Below, in pieces: positions 51,719 through 60,369 of a DNA stretch of 64,000 nucleotides. The notes beneath the pieces are model-generated. The model made no database searches, had not been told where the DNA came from, and saw only the letters and a list, made by a program, of their open reading frames with translations. A program made the translations under genes and the position numbers. This DNA is from Vibrio sp. JC009. GTDB taxonomy: Bacteria > Pseudomonadota > Gammaproteobacteria > Enterobacterales > Vibrionaceae. The DNA is taken from the NCBI RefSeq assembly GCF_029016485.1, contig NZ_CP092107.1, positions 124,001 through 188,000 of the forward strand. The letters are read 5' to 3'. Position 1 is the first letter of the stretch, and each line of letters opens with the position of its first letter.

Positions 51719-51734
51719 ACGCAAACGTTTTCGC
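51719..51734. promoter_or_regulatory. PurR-like operator upstream of pyrC
   Basis: ACGCAAACGTTTTCGC matches the PurR box at nearly every position, in the pyrC promoter region; pyrC is a PurR target in E. coli. Confidence 0.7.
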
Positions 51735-51838
51735 TTAGGCGACAGGATGATAGTAGAAAATCGGTGTTCTTGCATCTGATTTATGTGAGTATCTATCAAT
51801 AAACTTAGTGGTAGATGATTTATGCTTGTAGAAAGTCT

Positions 51839-51969
51839 GATACCAAGTGGGCAGCAGCAGGCAGGTATCGCTAAACAGACACGCATAAATACATCCATGT
51901 AGCTCTACTTTGCCATCCATGGCAAAGAAGGTCTGTTTATCGATACCTACCTGCTGCTACCTTGATACT
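51839..51969. repeat. Palindromic element, repeat family C
   Basis: The left arm (GATACCAAGTGGGCAGCAGC onward to 51880) and right arm (51931-51969) are near-perfect reverse complements over about 38 bases, including GTCTGTTTA/TAAACAGAC inner ends and GCAGCAGG/CCTGCTGC. The centre contains a second perfect palindrome CTTTGCCAT-CC-ATGGCAAAG (51908-51927). MITE-like; no flanking transposase. It separates pyrC from the MOSC gene. Confidence 0.8.
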
Positions 51970-52000
51970 CCGGAAATTAATTAAAAAACAAGGAATTGCA

Positions 52001-53818
52001 ATGTCAAAAGCAACCCTATCTCAGATAAATGTGTATCCGATAAAATCCGTTCAGGGTTTGTCGCTTTCCAGCAGTTGGGTGGAGAAGCAGGGGTTGTCCT
52101 TTGACCGCAGGTTTATGCTGGCAAAAGGCAACGGCGCTATGGTGACGGCCAGAACTCATCCACAATTGGTTAGGGTTAGCGCAAGCCTGCTGACCAATGC
52201 CATGGTGGTTTCTTTTCCGGGTAAAGAATCGCTGCGGATTAACTATAGCGAGTTTGAGCAGAAAGAGCAGAATGCCACTGTCTGGAAAGACAGCTTTACC
52301 GCTTACAGTACCACAGAAGAAGCAAATAACTGGTTCAGCGAGGTGCTTGGTGAGCCTGTTCAGCTTCTGTATAGCGGCGAGCAGTCAAACCGTCACAGGG
52401 AAAAGCTGGGCCATAGCGTCAGTTTCGCCGATGGTTATCCGCTGCTTATTGTCAGCAGACAGTCGCTTGAAGAGCTGAACAGGCGCTGTCCGGAAGAGCA
52501 GAGTATGTCTCAGTTCCGTCCCAATCTGGTGGTGGATGGCAGTGAACCTTTTGTGGAAGACAGGTGGAAGAGAATTAAAATTGGTGAAGTTGAGTTTGAA
52601 ATACGTAAGCCATGTGAGCGTTGCGTATTAACCACTGTGGACCCTGAGACAGGCAAGTTCTGTGATTCAAAAGAGCCGTTGGCAACCCTGGCTACCTTCC
52701 GTGCAAATGAGGTGGGCGGGACTTTCTTTGGCCAGAATATCGTTGCATTAAATGAAGGCATGATCCGGGAGGGCGATACGGTTGAGGTTCTGGAAACCAA
52801 GCCGAAAGAGCAGTATCTGGATAAGTCTGACGACAAGCTAAAACTGACTTGTGTCTGCGTTGAAGAAGTGGCGCAGAACTTTGTTACTTACTGGCTGGAG
52901 CCGCTTCATGGTGAGCTTCCGCCATATCTGCCGGGGCAGCATCTGCCGATTTCTATTAAGGACGGCAATGAAACCTACACCAGAAAGTATACACTTTCCT
53001 CCAGCCCGTCCAGACCGGGGCGCTACGCTATTTCAGTGAAACGGATCAATGGCGGAAAGGTTTCCAACTGGATTGCTGATAACTTTAAAGTTGGCGGCGT
53101 TCTGACTGCCGACTCACCTCAGGGATCGTTTCACTTAGATACCAGCCCGGTGCACCCTTTGCTGCTTATTTCTGCTGGAAGCGGTGTGACTCCTATGATT
53201 TCTATGCTTCGCTATCTGGCGGATCAGGATTTAATGCAGGATGTGGTGTTTTACCATCAGTGCAGTACGGTTCAGGATATTCCCTTTAAAGAGGAACTGG
53301 ATGAACTGAACCACAAATTTGAAGGGTTGAAGGTTATTGTGTCGCTTAGCCAGGCCGATGAGGACTGGGATGGCCTGAAGGGGCGCATTGAACTGACTCA
53401 TCTGAAACCGATTCCTGAGCTGGGCAGACGTCAGGCGTTTGTTTGTGGCCCGGTTGGCTTTATGCAAAAAGCCAAGAAGCTGCTGTTAAATCTTGGCCTG
53501 GATGAGTCTCGCTATCATCAGGAGATGTTTGGCATTGAGCTGGAAACCGATGGTGAAGAGGTGGCTCTGTCACTGACAATTGACGGACAGCAGATCAGAG
53601 GTGAAAACAAGACGCCACTTCTTCTTCAGGCAGAAAGCGCCGGTCTGAATATCATAAACAGCTGCCGGGCAGGATTTTGTGGAGCCTGTAAAATGACCCT
53701 GAAGTCTGGGGAGGTTGTGCAGCCGGATGTTCCAGCGCTGACCGATGAAGAGCGGATAGCCGGTAAAGTTCTGGCTTGCTGTTGTATCCCGAAAACGGAT
53801 ATTGAGGTGAGCTCTTAA
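52001..53818 (+). CDS. MOSC - flavodoxin-reductase - [2Fe-2S] ferredoxin fusion
   Basis: A 605-residue three-module protein. N-terminal MOSC domain (1 to about 270) with LSQINVYPIKSVQGLSLSSS and the molybdenum-cofactor cysteine region IRKPCERCVLTTVD; central FAD/NAD(P)H reductase of the HCR/ferredoxin-reductase type (about 285-515, with RKYTLSSSPSRPGRYAISVK and ISAGSGVTPMISMLR); C-terminal plant-type ferredoxin (about 520-605, Cys ligands in INSCRAGFCGACKM and a fourth Cys in LACCC). YcbX proteins with MOSC and ferredoxin reduce N-hydroxylated bases; here the reductase is built in. The start at 52001 has AAGGAA upstream. Confidence 0.92.
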   Translation: MSKATLSQINVYPIKSVQGLSLSSSWVEKQGLSFDRRFMLAKGNGAMVTARTHPQLVRVSASLLTNAMVVSFPGKESLRINYSEFEQKEQNATVWKDSFTAYSTTEEANNWFSEVLGEPVQLLYSGEQSNRHREKLGHSVSFADGYPLLIVSRQSLEELNRRCPEEQSMSQFRPNLVVDGSEPFVEDRWKRIKIGEVEFEIRKPCERCVLTTVDPETGKFCDSKEPLATLATFRANEVGGTFFGQNIVALNEGMIREGDTVEVLETKPKEQYLDKSDDKLKLTCVCVEEVAQNFVTYWLEPLHGELPPYLPGQHLPISIKDGNETYTRKYTLSSSPSRPGRYAISVKRINGGKVSNWIADNFKVGGVLTADSPQGSFHLDTSPVHPLLLISAGSGVTPMISMLRYLADQDLMQDVVFYHQCSTVQDIPFKEELDELNHKFEGLKVIVSLSQADEDWDGLKGRIELTHLKPIPELGRRQAFVCGPVGFMQKAKKLLLNLGLDESRYHQEMFGIELETDGEEVALSLTIDGQQIRGENKTPLLLQAESAGLNIINSCRAGFCGACKMTLKSGEVVQPDVPALTDEERIAGKVLACCCIPKTDIEVSS

Positions 53819-53825
53819 AATAGCG

Positions 53826-54167
53826 CTACTCTACCAGATAGTATTCTTCGTGATTGATGATATCGACACTTCGGGTTGCACTGATAATGTACTCCGAGGT
53901 GCTGGTAATCACATAAGAATGATGCTTGGTAATGATATCGCCCGGTTTCAGTTTGTTAAGAGGCAGATCGCTGGTGGAACAGATCCAGTCTTTATGGGCA
54001 TGATCGTTTACCACGACCAGAACCAGGTTATCCACTGCCGTTGCTCTTTTACCGTTATTAGCCGTGACGATAAACTGCTGGCCTGAAAGAATGTGCTCTA
54101 TTCTGGCTCCCATTTTCAGTTGAGCCAGGGAGTGAGCTCGGGTCATGCTATTGTTTTTTGTCATCAT
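53826..54167 (-). CDS. Hypothetical protein, 113 residues
   Basis: A soluble protein with a beta-rich pattern (ARIEHILSGQQFIVTANNGK; DIITKHHSYVITSTSEYIIS) and no signal peptide. Two start codons (MM) are adjacent. Composition suggests a small barrel of the SH3-like or Hfq-like scale, but no family is recognised. It lies between the fusion oxidoreductase (convergent, seven-base gap) and nadE on the same strand behind nadE's terminator. Confidence 0.6.
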   Translation of the reverse strand: MMTKNNSMTRAHSLAQLKMGARIEHILSGQQFIVTANNGKRATAVDNLVLVVVNDHAHKDWICSTSDLPLNKLKPGDIITKHHSYVITSTSEYIISATRSVDIINHEEYYLVE

Positions 54168-54193
54168 TAAATTTAATAAATAGCGGTAATTAA

Positions 54194-54227
54194 GTGATTA
54201 AGCAGCTGATACAAGCTGCTTAATCAC
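54194..54227 (-). terminator. nadE terminator
   Basis: Perfect 14-bp dyad GTGATTAAGCAGCT/AGCTGCTTAATCAC with a six-base loop, 17 bases after the nadE stop; T-rich tract is weak. Confidence 0.6.
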
Positions 54228-54243
54228 GGCATATAAAGCGAAT

Positions 54244-55074
54244 TTAATCGTAGATAGTCGGAATTGGCTGACGCTTATGCTGCGTGATCTGGTAAATCCT
54301 GATCAGTTTTTCAGAAACCTCTGCAGAAACCGGCTTACCTTCCAGAAAATCATCGATCTGATCATAGGTCAGATTTAGCGCATCTTCATCTGCCTTTTGC
54401 GGACTCAGTTCTTCCAGATCCGCGGTTGGTGTTTTAGTGACAAGCAGCTCAGGCGCACCAAGTGTTTTAGCCAGTTGACGAACCTGACGTTTGCTCAGAC
54501 CGAACAGAGGTGCCAGATCACATGCCCCGTCACCAAATTTAGTGTAGAAACCTGTAATGTTTTCTGCTGAGTGGTCGGTACCAAGAACAAGGCCGCCAAC
54601 GTAACCAGCGATTTCATATTGCGCAACCATGCGGGCACGGGCTTTTACATTACCTTTTACAAAGTCAGCTTTAGCAGGATCTGCTGGGATCAGGCCGGTT
54701 CCTTCCAATGCAGAGCCTGTCGCCGCGTGAATTCCGTCGACGCCCTGTTTGATATTGACTGAAACTGACTGGGAAGGCTTGATAAAGGAAAGCGCCAGTT
54801 GTGCTTCGTCTTCATCTTTCTGCTCGCCGTATGGCAGCCTTACTGCGATAAACTGGTAGTCAGAAGAGTTCATTTCCTGGTTAAGGCTTTCAACCGCAAG
54901 CTGAGCAAGGCGGCCGGTTGTTGTTGAATCAACGCCACCACTAATGCCAAGCACAAGAGACTTACAGCCAGACTCTTTTAGCTTTGTTTTAATAAACTCA
55001 ACACGTCTTTCTATTTCAAAATTGACATCGATTGAGGGTAATACACGCATTTCTTCGCGAATTTGTTGTTCCAT
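54244..55074 (-). CDS. nadE: Ammonia-dependent NAD+ synthetase
   Basis: A 276-residue enzyme making NAD+ from deamido-NAD, ATP and ammonia. The ATP-pyrophosphatase loop reads [14 protein letters not shown] (SGGVDS at 45-50). Substrate loops include [19 protein letters not shown] and the [20 protein letters not shown] segment; no glutaminase domain, as in E. coli NadE. Divergent from the adenylyltransferase gene, 86 bases away, so the two NAD-pathway genes share a control region. Confidence 0.95.
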   Translation of the reverse strand: MEQQIREEMRVLPSIDVNFEIERRVEFIKTKLKESGCKSLVLGISGGVDSTTTGRLAQLAVESLNQEMNSSDYQFIAVRLPYGEQKDEDEAQLALSFIKPSQSVSVNIKQGVDGIHAATGSALEGTGLIPADPAKADFVKGNVKARARMVAQYEIAGYVGGLVLGTDHSAENITGFYTKFGDGACDLAPLFGLSKRQVRQLAKTLGAPELLVTKTPTADLEELSPQKADEDALNLTYDQIDDFLEGKPVSAEVSEKLIRIYQITQHKRQPIPTIYD

Positions 55075-55160
55075 GCTGGTCCCTTTTTTCTACAGCAAAA
55101 TTATCAATGATGCTATTCTACCCGTTTCCGCGTTACTTCATAGTGTTAAACATTGTCTGA

Positions 55161-55697
55161 ATGAATACAAAACAAGCAACCAAGTCCAAAATCGCCGTTT
55201 TTGGCAGCGCTTTTAATCCGCCAAGCCTGGGACATAAAAGTGTCATTGATTCTTTAACCCATTTTGACAAGGTACTTCTGGTGCCAAGTATTTCGCATGC
55301 CTGGGGTAAGGAGATGCTGGATTATAGCGACAGATGCAAAATGGTCGATCTGTTTATCCATGATATGGCACAGGATAATGTAGAGCGTTCAACTGTGGAA
55401 GAGTTATTGCATGTACCTGGTCAGAGCGTGACAACTTATGCCGTGCTGGAAAAACTTCAGGAGTTGTACCCTGAAGCGGAACTGACTTTTGTTATTGGAC
55501 CGGATAATTTATTTAAATTCTCCAGTTTCTTTAATGCTGAGCTCATAACGGAGCGCTGGTCGGTAATGGCTTTTCCTGAGAAAGTCAAAGTTCGAAGCAC
55601 AGATATCAGAAATAATCTTAAAAAAATGAGATCTGTTACCAAGCTAACCACCAAAAGTGTGGCGGATTATCTAATTATAAATAAAATATATATCTAA
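55161..55697 (+). CDS. Nicotinate/nicotinamide nucleotide adenylyltransferase-like protein
   Basis: A 178-residue nucleotidyltransferase. The signature GSAFNPPSLGH (residues 15-25) and the C-terminal VRSTDIRNNL (ISSTxIR motif) are intact, with FVIGPDNLFKF in between. Divergent from nadE. In Vibrionaceae the housekeeping nadD lies elsewhere, so this is a second, NadD-like enzyme that could serve NAD salvage. AT-rich 3' end. Specific substrate inferred from context. Confidence 0.83.
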   Translation: MNTKQATKSKIAVFGSAFNPPSLGHKSVIDSLTHFDKVLLVPSISHAWGKEMLDYSDRCKMVDLFIHDMAQDNVERSTVEELLHVPGQSVTTYAVLEKLQELYPEAELTFVIGPDNLFKFSSFFNAELITERWSVMAFPEKVKVRSTDIRNNLKKMRSVTKLTTKSVADYLIINKIYI

Positions 55698-55720
55698 GTT
55701 CTCACGTAGAGGCTCGGGTT

Positions 55721-56206
55721 ATGAAATTTGCACACATTTTAACTTTACTGATTGGCTCATTGGGTGCTTCCTCAGTACTTGCATGCAATAGCGTCTCTGG
55801 CTCATCTGAGTTGGTGGCGAATAACGGAACTGCTTCTGTATGCGTTGATTTAACCGATCGTCTAGAATCACTGGTGGATCAGATTCGCGAAATCAGCATA
55901 TTTGGTGAAAGGGAACAAAAGGAAAGAGAGAAGAACTACTGGACGGAGTGGAGCGTTAGCATGGCTGAAGATCCGGTGGCTTCTTTGCAGGTAGACCGTC
56001 AGCATCTTGGGTTAACGCTATGGTCACCGCAGGTGGAAGGCAGCAACGGAGAGGTTGAAGTCGGAGATCTGTTAGAGAACCCTGGATTCCAGCTTAGTAT
56101 GGGCGTTGGCGACACACGCAATAATGCACCAAAAGTCAGAGTAGATTATCGCTGGCACAAGGAAACCAAAGCCGATCTGGTGCTTCAGGTAGAGCTTCCT
56201 TTCTAA
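55721..56206 (+). CDS. Secreted hypothetical protein, 161 residues
   Basis: Signal peptide MKFAHILTLLIGSLGASSVL followed by ACNS; cleavage after VLA is likely (a lipobox VLAC is present at residues 19-22, so a lipoprotein is also possible). A coiled coil (LTDRLESLVDQIREI) and a beta-rich C-terminal part ending VLQVELPF. No family recognised. It is 24 bases after the adenylyltransferase and may share its transcript. Ends two bases before the stop of the convergent gene. Confidence 0.65.
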   Translation: MKFAHILTLLIGSLGASSVLACNSVSGSSELVANNGTASVCVDLTDRLESLVDQIREISIFGEREQKEREKNYWTEWSVSMAEDPVASLQVDRQHLGLTLWSPQVEGSNGEVEVGDLLENPGFQLSMGVGDTRNNAPKVRVDYRWHKETKADLVLQVELPF

Positions 56207-56208
56207 GC

Positions 56209-56817
56209 TTATAAGCTTTTGCCCAGCACCAATTTGGTTAGCTGTTCAAATTCTTCAGTGTGGTCATCAAACAGGTTTTTGATGACCACATTTCTTTTTG
56301 TGCCCGATAAAATCTGTTTTCTTGCTTCCCGGATTTTCATTGCGATATGGATTTCCTGCTCAAGTTGCGCAGGCTTATCAAAAGACCAGTCGTTAAACTG
56401 TTTGCTCAGAGCAGAGAGTTCCAGAACCGGCTTTAGTTCAGTTGCTTCGTGTTTAACGACACTCAGAAGTGATGACGTGTGTTCCTGACAGTATTCTGCC
56501 TTTGCCAGCTTCTTTAACACAGCGCCGGTGACATCAGGCAGTTCGACAAATCCGGCATGTTTGGGAAAGTCATCTTTTAGTCTTACTGAGAAGTCGACGA
56601 CAGATACTGCACTGCCTGGAAACGCAGTCATGGATGTCAGACAGTCGAAGGGAAGCCAGAACGCCTGATTTTTTTCTACCGCATACTCAAACTTTTTCAG
56701 CTTAAACAGAACTAAGCCTTCGTGTACAAGCAATAAACTGTTTTTCATCACGCGCTTACGGGGTGTTACGTTCAGTGTGCGATGCTGTTCATTGCGATAT
56801 TCGATTGCGTAGTTCAT
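56209..56817 (-). CDS. AraC-like protein with short or degenerate HTH
   Basis: A 202-residue protein. The N-terminal part (MNYAIEYRNEQHRTLNVTPR; MKNSLLLVHEGLVLFKLKKF) resembles the cupin-type ligand domain of AraC regulators, including the LPFDCL loop. The C-terminal end reads IREARKQILSGTKRNVVIKN then EEFEQLTKLVLGKSL, which looks like one half of an AraC DNA-binding unit with helices shortened. Start at 56817 chosen by homology of domain edge; a longer frame to 56916 is open. Whether it still binds DNA is doubtful. Confidence 0.6.
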   Translation of the reverse strand: MNYAIEYRNEQHRTLNVTPRKRVMKNSLLLVHEGLVLFKLKKFEYAVEKNQAFWLPFDCLTSMTAFPGSAVSVVDFSVRLKDDFPKHAGFVELPDVTGAVLKKLAKAEYCQEHTSSLLSVVKHEATELKPVLELSALSKQFNDWSFDKPAQLEQEIHIAMKIREARKQILSGTKRNVVIKNLFDDHTEEFEQLTKLVLGKSL

Positions 56818-56963
56818 GTCTGTTCCATTTTTTTCGCGGGCGCATAGGGTAACTATTCTGGCGATAATTGCAACTGAGAGATGTGACGCTGGTCTGACCT
56901 TAAGCTTATTAGTCACTCAATAGCTGCGAAGCACATCAAGAGCGCGTAGAATTAGCCCGGTTT

Positions 56964-58100
56964 ATGATTACGAAGAAAAAAATGACTGAATTAAAAGATA
57001 TTTACCAGGAAATCCGGCCTTATAACGATGACGAGATACGTCCTGCGATCGATAGACTGATTAACGACCCTGAATTTATCGGAGCAATACTTAACTTTAA
57101 GTTTAAGAATAAGCCTAAGTGGCTGCAGACATTGCTGACACCTTTCATCAAGGTTTACCTGAAGTCCAAATGGGGCAGGTTAACCAGCGTTTTTGACGTA
57201 CAGGTGGAAATCGAAAAGTACCTGCGCAAATTCCTGGACTCCACCACAGACGGGCTCACCTTTTCCGGGTTAGATAAACTGGATACGCAAGTGCCTTATC
57301 TGTTTGTGTCTAATCACCGTGACATTGCGATGGACCCGGCTCTGGTGAACTTCGGCCTTCACCACAGTAAGCATAAAACGGTTCGTATCGCTATCGGGGA
57401 TAACCTGCTGCGTAAACCCTGTGCCACTGAGCTGATGAAGCTGAATAAGAGTTTTATTGTTAAGCGCTCAGCTAAGGCACCGCGTGAGCTTATGAAGGCG
57501 CTTGGGCTGCTCTCTTCTTATATTAAGCATTCGCTGGATACCGGAAACTCTATCTGGATTGCGCACAAAGAAGGCCGCGCCAAAGATGGTAACGACATCA
57601 CGGATCCTGCGATCCTTAAAATGTTCCATGTTGAAGGGCGTAAGCAGAAGATAAGCTTTGGTGACTATACAAAGTCTCTGAGAATTGTCCCTGTTGCGAT
57701 CTCTTATGAGAATGACCCATGCGACAACGCAAAAGCTGTAGAGCTGTATGAAAAAGCGGAGCATGGTGCATACGAGAAATCTGAATTTGAAGATATCGAC
57801 AGTATTGTTCAGGGTATCGTGGGCTATAAGGGCCGTGTACACGTTGCTTTTGGTGATGTTATCGATCATAGCTTTGACTCCCCGGAAGCCTTGGCTGAGG
57901 AGATAGATAAGCAGATCCACGCACTGTATAAGCTATTTCCGATCAACCTGCTTGCAGCAAACCAGCAAGATGACTCCGTATCTGAAGAAACTCGCATTGC
58001 GCTAAACAGCAAGCTGGACAGCCTGCCAGAGGGTGCGAAAAAATATCTTATTGATATGTATGCAAATCCTGTATACAGGAAATTAGAGTTGGATCGTTAA
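56964..58100 (+). CDS. PlsC-type 1-acyl-glycerol-3-phosphate acyltransferase family protein
   Basis: A 378-residue protein with the acyltransferase motifs NHRDIAMDPAL (block I, His and Asp) and HKEGRAKDG (block III, EGR). Block II-like MKLNKSFIVKRSAK lies between. It has no clear transmembrane helix, so it may be peripheral. Longer than PlsC, with about 100 additional C-terminal residues. Function in phospholipid or storage-lipid acylation is inferred from the family. Start context: the ATG at 56964 begins MITKKKM; a second ATG seven codons later is possible. Confidence 0.83.
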   Translation: MITKKKMTELKDIYQEIRPYNDDEIRPAIDRLINDPEFIGAILNFKFKNKPKWLQTLLTPFIKVYLKSKWGRLTSVFDVQVEIEKYLRKFLDSTTDGLTFSGLDKLDTQVPYLFVSNHRDIAMDPALVNFGLHHSKHKTVRIAIGDNLLRKPCATELMKLNKSFIVKRSAKAPRELMKALGLLSSYIKHSLDTGNSIWIAHKEGRAKDGNDITDPAILKMFHVEGRKQKISFGDYTKSLRIVPVAISYENDPCDNAKAVELYEKAEHGAYEKSEFEDIDSIVQGIVGYKGRVHVAFGDVIDHSFDSPEALAEEIDKQIHALYKLFPINLLAANQQDDSVSEETRIALNSKLDSLPEGAKKYLIDMYANPVYRKLELDR

Positions 58101-58159
58101 GGCCACTTTAAAATAATCATGGCCGGTGATAGTCGTTGTGACGATTAATATGATAGTTT

Positions 58160-58197
58160 CAAAGGGAGTTTAATACCTCCCTTTGGCCTTGATTTTT
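58160..58197 (+). terminator. Terminator between convergent acyltransferase and AhpD-like genes
   Basis: Perfect 9-bp stem CAAAGGGAG/CTCCCTTTG followed by GCCTTGATTTTT. Confidence 0.75.
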
Positions 58198-58220
58198 ACC
58201 AAAGGGAAGTATCGGGTCTG

Positions 58221-58784
58221 CTAACGACCCATTTTGTAAAACTCATCATCCGGGCGAACAGCCAGAAAGCTCATCATGCGATTAGACATGTTGTAAAAGG
58301 CAGTCAGACCCGCAATATCCCAGATATCTTCGTTTGAAAAGCCGTGCTCGCGCAGGGCAGCAAAATCTTCTTCATTTATGGATCTTGAGTCGTCTGTCAC
58401 CTTCATAGCGAAAGCAATCATCGCCTTTTGGCGGGGAGTGATATCTGCTTCCCGGTAATTTACGGCAACTTGCTCTGAAAGCTTAGGGTCACCAGAAGCC
58501 ATACGCAGGGCGGCACCATGTGAAGCTACACAATACATGCAACCATTGTGGTTTGAGTGAGCTACGATGAGCATCTCTGTGTCTGCCGGAGTTAGACCGC
58601 TTTCCTTTTCGGTAAGAGCTGCGTCGTATGCCAAAAATGCACGTAGCTCTGCCGGGCGGTGTGAAAGAGCTTTTGCAACATTTGGTACAAATCCGAATCG
58701 TTCCTGAGCTCCCTCCCAGATTTGCTTTACATCTTCCGGAAGTTCGTTCATTTCTGGCACAGGGTAACGGCTAATTTTTTCCAC
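58221..58784 (-). CDS. AhpD-like peroxidase (carboxymuconolactone decarboxylase family)
   Basis: A 187-residue protein with the CMD redox motif in HSNHNGCMYCVASHGAALRM (CxxC plus histidine), characteristic of AhpD-type peroxidases that use lipoyl or thioredoxin partners. The two-domain arrangement (about 60-115 and 120-185) is that of 'peroxidase-related enzyme'. A GTG start at 58784 with GAGGA eight bases upstream gives VEKISRYPVPEMNELPED; the ATG extension to 58835 looks untranslated. Confidence 0.85.
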   Translation of the reverse strand: MEKISRYPVPEMNELPEDVKQIWEGAQERFGFVPNVAKALSHRPAELRAFLAYDAALTEKESGLTPADTEMLIVAHSNHNGCMYCVASHGAALRMASGDPKLSEQVAVNYREADITPRQKAMIAFAMKVTDDSRSINEEDFAALREHGFSNEDIWDIAGLTAFYNMSNRMMSFLAVRPDDEFYKMGR

Positions 58785-58944
58785 GGTATAGTCCTCATCT
58801 TTATGTATAAAAGTAAAAAATAGAGCGCTAACCACAAAGGTAACGCTGCATAAACTACCCGGAATTCTGGACTAGATAGAGGTGATAAAAAAGTCACTGA
58901 TTTTCCAATGACTTTGGAAGAATATATCAACAATAGTATGGGCT

Positions 58945-59544
58945 TTACCGTGCTACAGCACCTCCCAGTTTCAGATTGTCAGGCCACTTTGTAATCTGAT
59001 TTCCGCCAAGAAAAATATGCCCGTTTACCGTCATAGTTTCCGGGAATGTGGTGATTTTTGAACCGCCGATATACAGGTTTCCCTCAACAATGATTTGATT
59101 AGGCAGAGTGGTTAAAGGCGTTCGGATTACGCTGAGATCGCCTTTTACATGCAGCCGTGGCGGAAGCTTTTTCAGAGGGGTATCGGTGAAGTTAAGGTAA
59201 CCACCGACTTTGATGCCCGTTGGCCAGTCTTCGATTTGCGAGCCGAGAAAGTTAGCGTAGCCTTTAATATCTGTGCCTTTAAGCACTTTTTTGACGGAAC
59301 TGTTAGAGGCATCCAGGCTTCCGTTAATAATCAACCCCTGTGGCAGCGTTTCTATATTGGTTTTTGCAATGTTCAGATTGCCTTTCACTTCAAGGTTGTC
59401 CGGAAGGGAAGTATAGAGCCGGTTTCTGAGGTAAAGATTGCCGTAATTATCTAAGTGGTCCAGGATATTATATTCATCCAGCGGTACACAAAGTACTGCG
59501 GTTGAAAAGAGCAGAGCTGTGGCTGTGAGCAATTTTGATTTCAT
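58945..59544 (-). CDS. Secreted protein with 20-residue leucine-rich-type repeats
   Basis: A 199-residue protein with a signal peptide (MKSKLLTATALLFSTAVLCV). The mature part is about eight repeats of 20 residues of the form LPxxLxVxGxLxIxxTxIxx: LPDNLEVKGNLNIAKTNIET, LPQGLIINGSLDASNSSVKK, WPTGIKVGGYLNFTDTPLKK, LPPRLHVKGDLSVIRTPLTT and so on. The pattern resembles bacterial LPxxL leucine-rich repeats and would make an elongated solenoid. A start at 59544 is preferred over 59589 because it gives a proper signal. Role unknown; surface binding is possible. Confidence 0.8.
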   Translation of the reverse strand: MKSKLLTATALLFSTAVLCVPLDEYNILDHLDNYGNLYLRNRLYTSLPDNLEVKGNLNIAKTNIETLPQGLIINGSLDASNSSVKKVLKGTDIKGYANFLGSQIEDWPTGIKVGGYLNFTDTPLKKLPPRLHVKGDLSVIRTPLTTLPNQIIVEGNLYIGGSKITTFPETMTVNGHIFLGGNQITKWPDNLKLGGAVAR

Positions 59545-59604
59545 TGGGACTGGATTCACCGCTTTTACCTGATAACAGCTTATCGGCATGGGGATGAAAA
59601 GTTT

Positions 59605-59637
59605 GAGTTTTCTCCCTCAGGTTAAGAGAGAAAACTC
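59605..59637 (-). terminator. Hairpin downstream of the DUF406 gene
   Basis: GAGTTTTCTC/GAGAAAACTC, a perfect 10-bp stem 13 bases after the stop of the DUF406 gene. Confidence 0.6.
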
Positions 59638-59650
59638 GTCACTGACAGAA

Positions 59651-59962
59651 TTAGCGAGCCAGTGAGCGCGTTTTTAGCTCATAGATAAGCTTTTCTGCGC
59701 TTACGTCAAACTTAATGCGGGCATGAAGCTCTTTTGCGTCATCATCAAGTGCGCCGACTTCAATCTGAGCATCAGAGTTTACTTCTTTTGCCAGTGCTTC
59801 GTATTTGGCAAACTCTGCCAGCAGAGCTTCCTTAGATTCAGCAAATAGCGAAACTTCAGCAACATCGTCGCCTTCTTTAATAATAAAGCCCATTTCTGCA
59901 GAAACACCACAGGCTTCGCAGATCTCGTTTTCTGGTTCACAGAATATTTTTTCTTCTGACAT
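59651..59962 (-). CDS. DUF406 (YfcZ/YiiS) family protein
   Basis: A 103-residue acidic cytosolic protein starting MSEEKIFCEPENEICEACGV. The family signature ENEICEACGxxxEMGFIIKEGD, with two conserved cysteines, is present. YfcZ and YiiS have no established role. GGAAG in the leader precedes the ATG. It is monocistronic between two hairpins. Confidence 0.88.
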   Translation of the reverse strand: MSEEKIFCEPENEICEACGVSAEMGFIIKEGDDVAEVSLFAESKEALLAEFAKYEALAKEVNSDAQIEVGALDDDAKELHARIKFDVSAEKLIYELKTRSLAR

Positions 59963-60244
59963 AACACTTCCTCTTACCGAAGATTAAAAGGTCTATCGCC
60001 TCAAAGGCTTAAATAGTACCGCCTGACTAACCGATAAAGCTAGTTTTATTAGCTTTTACTGGTATATGGGGATTCATCAGCCCGGTTACAATACCTGAGC
60101 CGGGAACACGTTAAAATAATGCCTTAAACCGGATAGCAGTTGTATATCTGAGTAATTGGTTGTTTATTAGTGTTACATGCTATATGTGAGTTGTAACAAG
60201 GCATGTAGTACGTTTTTTCTAACTTTATTTGGTGTGATAAATAT

Positions 60245-60292
60245 GTCTGTCCCTGCCCGGGAGCTCTGGTTTGAGCAGGGCAGGGAACAGAC
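60245..60292 (+). other. Strong stem in the leader of the TetR gene
   Basis: GTCTGTCCCTGCCC pairs with GGGCAGGG-A-ACAGAC (one bulge) over 14 pairs, with a 19-base loop, 78 bases before the TetR start. No U-run follows, so it is not a canonical terminator. It could be an RNA leader structure or the end of an unseen small transcript. Confidence 0.45.
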
Positions 60293-60369
60293 AATAGGGT
60301 GTGATGAACTTGATAAATGAACAGTTCAAAGCGCTCTGGAAATAAAACTCGAAATAGTAAGAGCGTGAC

